Of a stretch of DNA of 41,980 bases, positions 1 to 9,447 are shown piece by piece. A program made the position numbers and the translations under genes. Origin of the DNA: Betaproteobacteria bacterium. Lineage in GTDB: Bacteria; Pseudomonadota; Gammaproteobacteria; Burkholderiales; SG8-41. The notes under the pieces were generated by a model. The model worked only from the letters and a program-made list of their open reading frames with translations, ran no database searches and was not told the DNA's origin. Position 1 is the first letter of the stretch, and the number at the start of each line of letters is the position of its first letter. Location of the stretch: positions 1 to 41,980 of the forward strand of contig VGIF01000011.1 of NCBI GenBank assembly GCA_016868015.1. The letters run 5' to 3'.

Positions 1-924
1 ATCATCTCAGTTTCGCAGTACCCTGGAAACACCGTTCTTCACTCGGGAAACGCTCGATTTATTCGCGAAATTGACCCACACGACTTCCCGAAGACCCATT
101 TTTTTGAATTGGACGGCAAGCATCCGCCGCTGCGCGTGGTGCGCGGCTCGCCGTGGAGTGCGCAAACCCGTTACTTCGACGCCGAGCAAGCGGGCTTCGC
201 CGCGAAATCGATGCACGCGCTGGTGGCGAGCAGCGGCTACCTGCCGCCGGGGCTCGATCTGGGGCCGGCGGCGGAGCCGGCCGCGGTGGAGCGTGTGTTA
301 AGGCACGTGATGGCTCAGTGGGCCAACGAAACGCCGCCGCGCGCGGCCGAGCGTCACAAGAATGCGCTGGCGATGCAGGCGGTGCATGGTTTCCAGGCGG
401 TGCTCCAGGTGTTCACGGCGGCACATGCCGAGGATCTGGATTTCAGCGGCGCGGTGGTGGGCGATGCCTGGTTTACCGACGATGTCAGCCGCAACGGCTA
501 CGGCATTCTGGTGCCGGCGGGCAAGGCGGAACGGCTGGCTGTGGGGGATCTGGTGGCCCTGCGCGCGGGGCCCGGCGTGCCGTGGGAGCTGGGCGTGATC
601 CGGCGCTTGAGCGCGCAGGCGCAGGCGCGCTGCCACATCGGTGTCGGTTTGTTGTCGGCGGCGGCGTTGCCGTTGCAAGTGCGCACGATGTCCGGCGCGG
701 CGCTGGGCGGCAAACGCAGCGCGGCGATTTTGCTGAGCGAGCAGCCAACGCCGGATGGCAGCGTTTATATCGTTGCGCGCCGCGAACTACTGACCATGCG
801 CGAAGCGATCGAGGCCGCCTACGGGCGCGAGAGCAAAACGCTGATGCTCGAGCCGGTGGGCGTGGTGGAAAGTGGTGCTGATTTCGACCATCTGCACTAT
901 CGCTTGCAGCGCCCGGCGTTTTAG
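1..924 (+). CDS. Hypothetical protein, 5'-truncated by window edge (possibly PilZ-like regulator; family uncertain)
   Basis: Frame 1 is open from base 1 through the ORF listed at 109..924 (upstream codons read IISVSQYPGNTVLHSGNARFIREIDPHDFPKTHFFELDGKH...), so the listed TTG start is probably internal. Family guess is weak. Confidence 0.6.
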   Translation: MISVSQYPGNTVLHSGNARFIREIDPHDFPKTHFFELDGKHPPLRVVRGSPWSAQTRYFDAEQAGFAAKSMHALVASSGYLPPGLDLGPAAEPAAVERVLRHVMAQWANETPPRAAERHKNALAMQAVHGFQAVLQVFTAAHAEDLDFSGAVVGDAWFTDDVSRNGYGILVPAGKAERLAVGDLVALRAGPGVPWELGVIRRLSAQAQARCHIGVGLLSAAALPLQVRTMSGAALGGKRSAAILLSEQPTPDGSVYIVARRELLTMREAIEAAYGRESKTLMLEPVGVVESGADFDHLHYRLQRPAF

Positions 925-950
925 GCGGCGGACTTAACGCGGCGGCGCGC

Positions 951-1778
951 TCACGCGCTTTTCGCGCGCGGCCGGAAAATCATCGAGTGCGCGATTTCGG
1001 CCACGGTGCGGGCTGGCGCGCCAGCCGTTGCCGGGGTGCGAATGGCGACAAAAAGCCGCGCGAACTCATGTCCCTTGCGCTGCCATTTTTCTTCCGGGAT
1101 CGCGCGCACTTCATACGCCACGCCCACGCGCGCCACTTCTAGAAAACGAATGTGGCTTTGGGTGTGAATCCACGCCGGCAATTTAAAGCGATGGCGCAGC
1201 ACGTAGTTGCCCTGGCGCAGCATGAGGCCGGGATGCAGCGGCGCCTTCGCGCCTTCGCGGTAGATCGGCAAGGTCTCGCGGGTGTCGGCGCACCATTGTA
1301 AATTGTCGGCAGCCGTGGGCGACCATAGTAATGCCGGGAAGGGCTTGCCGATTTCCATCAAGTCCCAGGTGACCAGCGGACGTTCGGCGGGTTGCGGCGC
1401 GGGTGCGATGTCGCCGCGCGCATCGGCGGCGGGCGCTTGTTCCGGCAGGGTTGCGCGCAAGTGCGCAAGCTCGTCACCTTGCGCGTTGACGCAGGTCAGC
1501 GCATGCGAGCCGTCGGGCTCGTCGGCAACGTTGATGGTGAGCAATTCGCCGTCGTAGGCGGGCTTGTCAAAACGCACTTCGGCACTGCCGCGCGCGAGCC
1601 ATGCCTCGCCATAACGCGCGACCAGCGGCTGGGTCATATGCGAAAACACCGTCACACCCGGCACTAACGCGCCCTTGAAGCCGAATTGCCGCGCGACCTC
1701 GTCGCTGTGGATGCGGTTTTCGCTCACGTGCGAGGCGTTATGAGTGTGCACTTGATAGCGGCTTAGGGTGCTGGCCAT
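951..1778 (-). CDS. MaoC-like / hotdog-fold dehydratase family protein
   Basis: 275 aa; N-terminal 'HVSENRIHSDEVARQFGFKGALVPGVTVFSHMTQPLVARYGEAWLARGSAEVRFDKPAYDGELL' is typical of MaoC/FAS1-like dehydratases. Confidence 0.75.
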   Translation of the reverse strand: MASTLSRYQVHTHNASHVSENRIHSDEVARQFGFKGALVPGVTVFSHMTQPLVARYGEAWLARGSAEVRFDKPAYDGELLTINVADEPDGSHALTCVNAQGDELAHLRATLPEQAPAADARGDIAPAPQPAERPLVTWDLMEIGKPFPALLWSPTAADNLQWCADTRETLPIYREGAKAPLHPGLMLRQGNYVLRHRFKLPAWIHTQSHIRFLEVARVGVAYEVRAIPEEKWQRKGHEFARLFVAIRTPATAGAPARTVAEIAHSMIFRPRAKSA

Positions 1779-1791
1779 GGCTTGATATTTA

Positions 1792-1821
1792 CGTAAGTAT
1801 CTGATTTAATTATGTTTTTTT
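1792..1821 (+). repeat. AT-rich dispersed motif, copy A
   Basis: cgTAAGTATcTGATTTAATTatgTTTTTTTA; see dispersed-motif finding. Confidence 0.7.
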
Positions 1822-1894
1822 AATTGTTTTAAATTGGCTTAAATGGGCTTAACGGCGCGTGGATGCGGCGCCGGCGCATGCAGGCGCGCCTTGC

Positions 1895-4192
1895 TCAGCG
1901 CTTCGCGAAAGCCGGTGGATCGAACGCGGTGACGCGCGGCAACTCGCCGGCGTAGCGCTCGACTTGCACCAAGGCAGAGTGCGCGCTGCAGCCCTGGGTG
2001 AGTTTCGACGTGCCTTTATCGAGTGTGAGCACGTTGGGGTTGCCGTGTTTTTCGAGTTGGGCCACGCCCTCGACATCGAGCGGATCGAACCAGGCGCCGG
2101 TGGGCAACACCGCCACACCGGGCCTGACACCGTCGTCGATTTTGACGCCCGCCAGACACGCGCCGCGCGCGTTGTAGACGCGCACCACGTCGCCGGCTTT
2201 GATGCCGCGCACGTTGGCGTCTTGCGGGTTTAGCGAAATCGCTTCGCGGCCCTGGATCTTGGCAGCGATGCTGTAGCTGCCGTGATCGTATTGACTGTGC
2301 AGGCGTGTCGCGGGCTGATGCGACATCAAATGCAGCGGGTATTGTTGCGCGAGCGGCGCGCCCAGCCATTCGGCGGGCTCCAGCCAGGCCGGGTGGCCGG
2401 GGCAATCGGCGTAGTTAAACGAGGCGATGGTGGGCGAGGTGATTTCTATTTTGCCCGAGGGGGTGGGCAGCTTATTCGCCTGCGGATCCGCGCGGTAATG
2501 TTTGAGCATCACCGGCGGGTCCCGCGGCGGCGGCACTTCAAACAGGCCCTCGCTCCAGAACGCTTCGAACGAGGGCAGCTCGATGCCGAGCCGGCGCGCG
2601 CGTTGTGCCGATTCGTCGTACAGGTGCCTTAGCCAGGCCGCTTCGCTGCGGCCTTCGGTAAATTTTTCTTTGACGCCGAGTTTTTCCGAGAGCGCGCTGA
2701 AAATATCGTAGTCGTTGCGCGCTTCGGCCACCGGGTCGAGCGCGCGTTTCATCGCGATCAGGTGGCGGTCGCGATTGCTTGAGCCGATGTCGTTGCGCTC
2801 CAGCATGGTGGTGGCGGGCAGCACGATGTCGGCGAACTTGGCGTTGGGGTTCCAGTATTGCTCGTTGACGATAATGGTTTCGGGTTTGCTGCGCCACGCG
2901 CGCACCAGACGATTCAAATCCTGATGATGATGAAACGGATTACCACCCGCCCAATAAATCAGGCGGATGTCGGGGTAGGTGCACACCGCGCCGTCAAAGT
3001 CGTAGGTGCCGCCGGGGTTTTCCAGCATGTCGGTGATGCGCGCCACCGGGATCGGCGTTCTCACGCCATTGGAACCTTGCGGCAGCACCGGGCCGGAGAA
3101 CGGGCGCGCGTTGGCGCCTTCGATGCCGACCGGGCCGTAGGCGAGCGCAAAGCCGCCGCCGGGCGTGCCGATCTGGCCGAGCATGGCGGCCAATGCAATC
3201 GCCATCCAGTACGGTTGCTCGCCGTGATCGCCGCGCTGCAGCGACCACGCGACGTTGATCATGGTGCGGCTTGCCGCCATGCGCCGTGCGAGATTGGCGA
3301 TGCTGTCGGCAGGCACATCGCAAATCTTCGCCGCCCACGCCGCGGATTTTGCCACGCCGTCCGCTTCGCCCATGATGTAGCGGCGCAGCGGCTCGAAGTC
3401 GCTGCAGTAGCGCGCGAGGAACGCTTGGTCGTGTTTGTTTTCGCTGATCAGCGTGTGCGCCAAGCCCAGCATGAACGCGGTGTCGGTGTTGGGTCTCACC
3501 GCAACCCATTCTGCACCCGGTGCGCTTTCGAAATCCTCGCGCAACGGCGACACATTGACGAACTTAACGCCGGCGGCCGCCAGGCGCTTTAACATCGGCC
3601 GCACTTCATGCTGGCTGATGCCGCCGGAATTCACCTGCGCGTTTTTCGCCGGCACGCCGCCAAAGGCTACCAGCAGTTCGCAATGCTGCTCGAGCGACAC
3701 CCACGCGGTTTGCTGCGAGCGCATCACATCCATGTCCATCAAAATGCGCGGCAGCAGCGTGCGCGCGGCGCCCAGGCTGTAGGTGCCCAGGTGCGCGACA
3801 TAACCGCCCAGGCAATTCATAAAGCGGTGCACCTGGCTTTGCGCGTGATGAAAACGCCCCGCGCTCGACCAGCCGTAGGAGCCGGCGAATATCGCGCTGT
3901 TGCCGAACTGCGTGGTGACGCGCTTTAACTCGGCACTCACCAGGTCGATGGCTTCATTCCACGACACGTCAACGAAGGCTTCGGCGCCGCGTTTATGTCG
4001 CGTACTGCCCGGGCCGCCTTCGAGATAACTTTTGCGCACGGCGGGATGGCGCACGCGCACCGGGCCGGTGATGGCGCGCAACGATTCGCCGATGGGTGAA
4101 GGGTCGGGATCGCGCTCGAAGGGTTTGATGCTGGTGATGGCGCCGTTTTCGGTGGTAATGTCGTAAACGCCCCAGTGTGTGGAGGTGAGCAT
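1895..4192 (-). CDS. Molybdopterin-dependent oxidoreductase, DMSO/TMAO/biotin sulfoxide reductase family
   Basis: 'GSYGWSSAGRFHHAQSQVHRFMNCLGGYVAHLGTYS' and 'WAGGNPFHHHQDLNRLVRAW' are typical of BisC/TorA-type enzymes. Start placed at the MLTSTHWGVYDI Met (4192) rather than the ORF-track start at 4345. No Tat signal from that start. Confidence 0.85.
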   Translation of the reverse strand: MLTSTHWGVYDITTENGAITSIKPFERDPDPSPIGESLRAITGPVRVRHPAVRKSYLEGGPGSTRHKRGAEAFVDVSWNEAIDLVSAELKRVTTQFGNSAIFAGSYGWSSAGRFHHAQSQVHRFMNCLGGYVAHLGTYSLGAARTLLPRILMDMDVMRSQQTAWVSLEQHCELLVAFGGVPAKNAQVNSGGISQHEVRPMLKRLAAAGVKFVNVSPLREDFESAPGAEWVAVRPNTDTAFMLGLAHTLISENKHDQAFLARYCSDFEPLRRYIMGEADGVAKSAAWAAKICDVPADSIANLARRMAASRTMINVAWSLQRGDHGEQPYWMAIALAAMLGQIGTPGGGFALAYGPVGIEGANARPFSGPVLPQGSNGVRTPIPVARITDMLENPGGTYDFDGAVCTYPDIRLIYWAGGNPFHHHQDLNRLVRAWRSKPETIIVNEQYWNPNAKFADIVLPATTMLERNDIGSSNRDRHLIAMKRALDPVAEARNDYDIFSALSEKLGVKEKFTEGRSEAAWLRHLYDESAQRARRLGIELPSFEAFWSEGLFEVPPPRDPPVMLKHYRADPQANKLPTPSGKIEITSPTIASFNYADCPGHPAWLEPAEWLGAPLAQQYPLHLMSHQPATRLHSQYDHGSYSIAAKIQGREAISLNPQDANVRGIKAGDVVRVYNARGACLAGVKIDDGVRPGVAVLPTGAWFDPLDVEGVAQLEKHGNPNVLTLDKGTSKLTQGCSAHSALVQVERYAGELPRVTAFDPPAFAKR

Positions 4193-4382
4193 GGCCGCGG
4201 ATCCCGGAAAGTTAAGTAAAAACAAGTATAACCAAACGCCGCGCCGCTGGTGGACGCCCCGCACCGAGAGTGCCATAATTTTTGCAAAGGGATACTCGCT
4301 TTCCCGGTGCCGCGGTTGCCGCGCCTGAAACGGCGCGGCAAACACGGCCGTTCATCGTTGCAGGGCCTTTTGGAGGAGGTGC

Positions 4383-5393
4383 ATGATGCGTGGTGAGAGC
4401 AAAGCAGTACGTCGTTGGTTATATGCGCTGGGCGTAGGCGCTTCGTGGGTGGCCACCGCTGCGTTGGCGCAAGCCCCCGCCGCGGGCGCTGCTCAAGGCT
4501 ACCCGGCAAAGCCGGTGCGCTACGTGATACCGTTCGCGGCGGGCACCGGTAACGACATCGTCGGGCGCCTGATCACCGAACGATTGTCGCGGACGTGGGG
4601 TCAGCCGGTCATCGTCGATAACCGTGGCGGTGCGTCGGGCTCGATCGGCGCCGCGTTCGTGGCCAAGGCGCCCGCGGACGGCTATACGCTGCTTCATTGC
4701 AACATCGCGCCCAATGCGATTTCGATATCGCTGATCGACAAGATTCCCTATCAGCACAGCGATTTCGCGCCGATCACGCGCATCGGTGCGCCGCCCAACG
4801 TGATCGCCGTGCATCCGTCGACGCCGTTTAAAACCATCAAGAGCCTGGTCTCTTACGCGCAGGCAAATCCGGGGAAATTAAGTTATGCCGCCAGCACGCC
4901 CGGCACCTCGCCGCACCTGACGATGGAATTGCTCAAGTTGAGATTGAAGTTCGACATCGTGCACGTGGCCTATAAAAACGCCGCGCAAGGCACCGGCGAC
5001 GTGATCGGCGGCCAACTGCCGGTCAATATCACCAACATTCCGTTTCTCGTGGCGCCAATCAAGGCCGGTCAACTGCGCGCGCTGGCGGTGGCGAGCGCGG
5101 CGCGCCAGCCGCTGTTGCCGGATGTGCCGACGATGCAGGAATCGGGCGTGCCCGATTTCGAGGTCAACTCGTGGTACGGCGTGTGCGCGCCGGCCGCGAC
5201 GCCGGCGGCGCTGCTTGACAAGATTCATGCGGATCTCATGGAGATACTCAAAATTCCCGAGGTCGATAAGCGTCTGAACGAATTGGGCATGCCGCCGGCG
5301 CCGCTCACCCGCGGCGAATTCGACAAGTTCATGCGCGGCGAGATCGCGCGTTGGGCGCAGGTGATCAAGTCGGCGAATATTCCGAAGATGTAA
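4383..5393 (+). CDS. Bug/TctC-family tripartite tricarboxylate transporter substrate-binding protein (tandem copy 1)
   Basis: Signal peptide, 'YPAKPVRYVIPFAAGTGNDIVGRLI', 'WGQPVIVDNRGGASGSIG', 'DGYTLL', 'LPDVPTMQESGVPDFEVNSWYG'. SD GGAGGAGG upstream of ATG. Confidence 0.93.
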   Translation: MMRGESKAVRRWLYALGVGASWVATAALAQAPAAGAAQGYPAKPVRYVIPFAAGTGNDIVGRLITERLSRTWGQPVIVDNRGGASGSIGAAFVAKAPADGYTLLHCNIAPNAISISLIDKIPYQHSDFAPITRIGAPPNVIAVHPSTPFKTIKSLVSYAQANPGKLSYAASTPGTSPHLTMELLKLRLKFDIVHVAYKNAAQGTGDVIGGQLPVNITNIPFLVAPIKAGQLRALAVASAARQPLLPDVPTMQESGVPDFEVNSWYGVCAPAATPAALLDKIHADLMEILKIPEVDKRLNELGMPPAPLTRGEFDKFMRGEIARWAQVIKSANIPKM

Positions 5394-5503
5394 GCCGCCG
5401 CGGCATGCGGGAACAGTCCATTTATCAGGGAGCAAGCATCCAAAAATAGCGCAGACAACCGAGATAGTTTTTGTTGCGCAGCAGTACCTTTGAAAGGAGG
5501 TGC

Positions 5504-6522
5504 ATGATGTTTGCAACGGTTAACGCAAGTCGCGGGTTCAAGTTGTGTTTGGGCGCTGTATTTTCGATCAATGCCTGCGCCGCATGGGCGCAAACCGCCG
5601 CGCCGGGGGTACCCGGCGCGGGCCCGGTTTTCCCGGTCAAGCCGGTGCGTTACGTGATCCCGTTTCCCGCGGGCTCCGGCAACGACATCGTCGGGCGCCT
5701 CATTACCGAGCGCTTGACGCGAGCCTGGGGGCAGCAGGTCATCGTCGACAATCGCGCCGGCGCTTCCGGCTCGATAGGCGCGGCGTTCGTGGCGAAGGCG
5801 GCGCCCGACGGCTACACGCTGCTTCACTGCAACATCGCGCCCAACGCGATTTCGCTGTCGATCATCGACAAATTGCCCTATCAGCAAGCGATTTCGCGCC
5901 AATCACGCGCATTGGCGCGCCGCCCAACGTGATCGTGGTGCATCCTTCTACGCCGTTCAAGACCATTATGTCGCTGGTGAATTTCGCCCGCGCCAATCCG
6001 GGCAAATTAAGTTACGCCGCGGGCACGCCGGGCACTTCGCCGCACCTGACGATGGAGCTGCTCAAGCTGAAAATGAAATTCGACATCGTGCATGTTCCCT
6101 ACAAAAACGCCACGCAGGGAACGGGGGATGTCATCGCCGGCCAGCTTCCGATCAACGTCACCAACATTCCGTTTTTGGTTGCGCCGATCAAGGATGGACG
6201 CTTGCGCGCGCTGGCGGTGGCCAGCGCGCAACGCCAGCCCTTGCTGCCGGACGTGCCGACGATGCAGGAGCAGGGCGTGAATGACTTCGAAGTCAACTCT
6301 TGGTATGGCGTGTGCGCGCCGGCCGCGACACCGGTGGCGCTGCTTGACAAGATTCATGCGGATCTTATGGGGGTAATGAAAATTCCCGAGGTCGATAAGC
6401 GGCTGAACGAATTGGGCATGCCGCCGGCGCCGCTTACCCGCGCTGAATTCGACAAATTCATGCGCGGCGAGATCGCGCGTTGGGCGCAGGTGGTGAAGGC
6501 GGCGAATATACCGAAGATGTAG
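5504..6522 (+). pseudogene. Bug/TctC-family substrate-binding protein (tandem copy 2), interrupted by a 1-nt deletion near 5885-5887
   Basis: N-terminal half in the frame of ORF 5471..5932, C-terminal half in the frame of ORF 5545..6522. Copy 1 reads 'ctatcagcacagcgatttcgcgcc', copy 2 'ctatcagcaagcgatttcgcgcc' (one base shorter). SD AAAGGAGG before ATGATG. Confidence 0.88.
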
Positions 6523-6581
6523 TGTGCGCGGGCTGGCTGGCGAGCAGCACTTTTGCAACGAAAACTTTCAGGGGGGACAAG

Positions 6582-7601
6582 ATGCGCGATGTGAGGAGAG
6601 CGGGATATGCTTGGCCGTGCGTGGTGGCGCTGGGTGTTGCATTGGGTTGCGCGCAAGCCGGCGCGCAGAGCGCGCAGAGCACGCAGAGCGCGCCGGCGGC
6701 GGCGTTTCCAGGCAAGCCCGTGCGTTATGTGGTGCCGTTTGGCGCGGGCACTTCGCCCGATCTGGTCGGCCGCTTGCTGGCCGACCGGCTCACCCGGCTG
6801 TGGAACCAGCAGGTGATCGTCGAGAACCGCGTGGGGGCGGCGGGTGTGCTCGGCTCGTCCTTTGTCGCCAAGGCGCCGTCGGACGGTTACACGCTGCTAC
6901 AGTGCAACGTCGGCTCCAATGCCATCGCCGTGTCGCTGCATCAGAAAGTGCCTTACGATCAGTTGCGCGATTTTGCGCCGGTGACGCGCATCGGCGTCAC
7001 CGCGAACATCATCACGGCGCATCCCTCGGTGCCGATGCGCTCGCTCAAGGATTTCGTCGCCTACGCCAAGGCAAACCCCGGCAAATTGAGTTATTCCGCC
7101 GGGTTGGTGGGCGTGTCGCCGCAACTGACCATGGAACTGCTCAAGCTCAGACTGAAGTTCGACGTGGTGCACATCCCCTACAAGGTCGGCTCGCAGGCCA
7201 TTTCCGATACCATCGCCGGGCAAGTGCCGTTTAACGTGTCCAATCTGCCGGCGATCGTGGCCCCGGTGCAATCCGGCCGGCTGCGCGCGCTGGCGGTTAC
7301 CAGTGCGCAGCGCATGCCGCAGTTACCGGATGTGCCGACCGTGCAGGAATCGGGCGTGCCCGATTTCGAGGTCTATACCTGGCAGGGCGTGTGCGCGCCC
7401 GGCGCAACATCCGTGCCGTTGCTCGAAAAACTCAATGCCGATTTCACTACGGTGCTGCGCATGGCCGATATGCGCGAGCGCATGAACGAACTGGTGATGC
7501 CGCCGGCGCCCACCACGCGTGATGGATTCGAGCAATTCATACGCGGTGAAATAAAGCGTTGGGCGCAGGTGATTCAGGAGGCCGGGATACCGAAGCAGTA
7601 G
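6582..7601 (+). CDS. Bug/TctC-family substrate-binding protein (tandem copy 3)
   Basis: 'FPGKPVRYVVPFGAGTSPDLVGRLLADRLTRLWNQQVIVENRVGAAGVLGSSFVAKAPSDGYTLLQCN'. Start taken at the ATG after GGGGGGACAAG (6582). Confidence 0.92.
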   Translation: MRDVRRAGYAWPCVVALGVALGCAQAGAQSAQSTQSAPAAAFPGKPVRYVVPFGAGTSPDLVGRLLADRLTRLWNQQVIVENRVGAAGVLGSSFVAKAPSDGYTLLQCNVGSNAIAVSLHQKVPYDQLRDFAPVTRIGVTANIITAHPSVPMRSLKDFVAYAKANPGKLSYSAGLVGVSPQLTMELLKLRLKFDVVHIPYKVGSQAISDTIAGQVPFNVSNLPAIVAPVQSGRLRALAVTSAQRMPQLPDVPTVQESGVPDFEVYTWQGVCAPGATSVPLLEKLNADFTTVLRMADMRERMNELVMPPAPTTRDGFEQFIRGEIKRWAQVIQEAGIPKQ

Positions 7602-7657
7602 TGGTGCGTGGATTACCACAGCAATATACGCAGACCGCCTTGCACGCAAACCACCGC

Positions 7658-7737
7658 GTCGTTCCCGCGCAGGCGGGAACCCATAACGCCCGTGCCACTG
7701 GCAACACCCTATGGGTTCCCGCCTGCGCGGGAACGAC
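7658..7737. repeat. REP/BIME-like inverted repeat (27-bp arms)
   Basis: gtcgttcccgcgcaggcgggaacccat (7658-7684) is the exact reverse complement of atgggttcccgcctgcgcgggaacgac (7711-7737); each arm also has an internal dyad (ttcccgcgcaggcgggaa). Confidence 0.9.
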
Positions 7738-7749
7738 CCGGTGTTTAAT

Positions 7750-7780
7750 ATAAGTATTTGATTTTATTGTATTTTTTATA
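7750..7780 (+). repeat. AT-rich dispersed motif, copy B
   Basis: aTAAGTATTTGATTTTATTGtaTTTTTTATA; overlaps stop codon of the rhodanese gene. Confidence 0.8.
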
Positions 7781-9362
7781 AAGGCACACCGATCTTGAAA
7801 CTGGCCTTGTCTTGCGCGTCCAGTTGCGCCATCAAGCCGGTTTCCCACGCCAGATACTGGCGCATCGCTTCGCGATTGCCCAAGTGGCGATCGTGCACGA
7901 AGAACAGGTAGTCGATGCATTCGGCATCGGGCGGCTCGTCGGGCGAGGATTCCAGCGAGTAGCCCGCCTTGGTCCAGGCGGCAAGACCGCCTTCGAGCAG
8001 TTTCACGTCTTTGATGCCGGCTTCATGCAGATCGATCGCGGCGAGTTGCGCGAGCGTTGCGTCGCGGGTGATCAACACCACTTGTTTGGCGCCGGCGGCG
8101 TCCGCGTCGATGCGCGGGCGGATGCTCCATAGGCTGCCCGGCACATGCTGCTTGCGATAATTCATGCTGGGGCCGAGATAAAACGCGCTGCATTGATTGG
8201 CGTCGAGCGCGTGTTTCAAATCCTGCGCGGAAATGGTTGGCAGCGCGGGGCGTGGCGCTTTTTCCGGCACGCGCAGCTTAAGGCCCGCCCGCACGCCGCC
8301 TTCGAGCACATAAACATCGCAGCCCAATTGTTTTAACCACGCCGCCACCACCGGCGCGCGCACGCCTTCATGGTCCAGCAGCACGATCCGCGCGTTGCGC
8401 ACGCCGACCCAGGCGTCGGTCGCCTGCACCAACTGCCCGCCGGGCGCGTGCACGGCGCCGGGCAGTGAACCGGCTTCGAATTCTTCCGGTGTGCGCACAT
8501 CGAGCAGGTAGAGCGAGCGGTTCGCTTCACCCGACCAGGCTTGGACCTGTTGCGCGTTGACGCTTGGCACTTTGAAGCGCGCCATCAGATTTTTCGCGCT
8601 GGCTTGCAGGCCGGGCAGCGCGGCGGCATTGATGTCCTCGGGATACTTGCGGGTGGCGCCGCGCTCCAGTTCCATGTCGGCGAGCACCCAGCCCTGGGTG
8701 CCGTTTTCCAGCGCGTAGACCGGATTTTCGATGCCGAAATTAAGCAGCGTTTGCGCGCCCATGATCGAGCGCGTACGCCCGGCACAATTGACGATGATCT
8801 TGGTCTTGGGGTTTTTGACGATGTCGCGGATGCGCAGCGGCAGCTCCGCGTTGGGGCAGCAAATGCCGCCGGGGATGTTCATCTTGCTGTATTCGCTGTA
8901 GGGGCGGCCATCGACGATGACAAAATCCTCTTGGTCTTTTTTCATTTGCGCCAGTTGCGTGACGGTAACGCGCGGCGTGTCGTAAACGTGTTCGACCATT
9001 TCGCCGAACAATTTGCTCGGCACGTTAACCCCTTTAAAAATCGCGTAACCGGCCTTGGTCCATGCTTCGTTGCCGCCGGCGAGCACCGCAACGTCGCTAT
9101 AGCCGATGGCGTTAAGGCGCTTGGCCGCCTTGTCGGCGACACCGCCGCCGTCTTCGCCGTCGTCGCACAGCACGATGCGCGCCGACTTGCGCGGCACCAG
9201 CGCGCCGATGCCGATTTCGAGTTTGCTGTACGGCAAGGGCGTGGCGAACAGCAAATGCCCTTCGCCGAACTGGCCCTCTTCGCGCACGTCGATGAGTGCG
9301 ATTTCGCCGCCGTCGTGCAGCATGTTCTTGAGTGTTTGCGGCGTTAGCGTGGGTGTCTTCAT
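7776..9362 (-). CDS. Multidomain rhodanese-like sulfurtransferase (four rhodanese domains)
   Basis: Repeated rhodanese signatures: 'ALIDVREEGQFGEGHL', 'VIVDGRPYSEYSKMNIPGG' with 'IVNCAGRTRS', 'YLLDVRTPEEFEAGSLPGAVHAPGG', 'YRKQHVPGSLWSIRPRI'. Confidence 0.9.
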   Translation of the reverse strand: MKTPTLTPQTLKNMLHDGGEIALIDVREEGQFGEGHLLFATPLPYSKLEIGIGALVPRKSARIVLCDDGEDGGGVADKAAKRLNAIGYSDVAVLAGGNEAWTKAGYAIFKGVNVPSKLFGEMVEHVYDTPRVTVTQLAQMKKDQEDFVIVDGRPYSEYSKMNIPGGICCPNAELPLRIRDIVKNPKTKIIVNCAGRTRSIMGAQTLLNFGIENPVYALENGTQGWVLADMELERGATRKYPEDINAAALPGLQASAKNLMARFKVPSVNAQQVQAWSGEANRSLYLLDVRTPEEFEAGSLPGAVHAPGGQLVQATDAWVGVRNARIVLLDHEGVRAPVVAAWLKQLGCDVYVLEGGVRAGLKLRVPEKAPRPALPTISAQDLKHALDANQCSAFYLGPSMNYRKQHVPGSLWSIRPRIDADAAGAKQVVLITRDATLAQLAAIDLHEAGIKDVKLLEGGLAAWTKAGYSLESSPDEPPDAECIDYLFFVHDRHLGNREAMRQYLAWETGLMAQLDAQDKASFKIGVPL

Positions 9363-9447
9363 GGGCTCACTCGGTTGATGGTTGTGCGTGGCTTTCGGTT
9401 GATGCGCATTATAGCGGCGTATGCAAAGTTAACCGCGATGCGCCGGC

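Noticed and set aside
2858-3592. Long plus-strand ORF (244 aa) opposite the molybdoenzyme
   Set aside because: Antisense ORF produced by high GC codon usage; the minus-strand protein has clear family motifs and the antisense product is low-complexity His/Arg-rich.
4193-4382. Shared promoter/regulator site between the divergent molybdoenzyme and Bug genes
   Set aside because: Divergent layout suggests regulation but I could not identify a convincing -35/-10 pair or operator dyad.
8541-9347. 268-aa plus-strand ORF opposite the rhodanese gene
   Set aside because: Fully antisense to a well-supported gene; no recognisable motifs.
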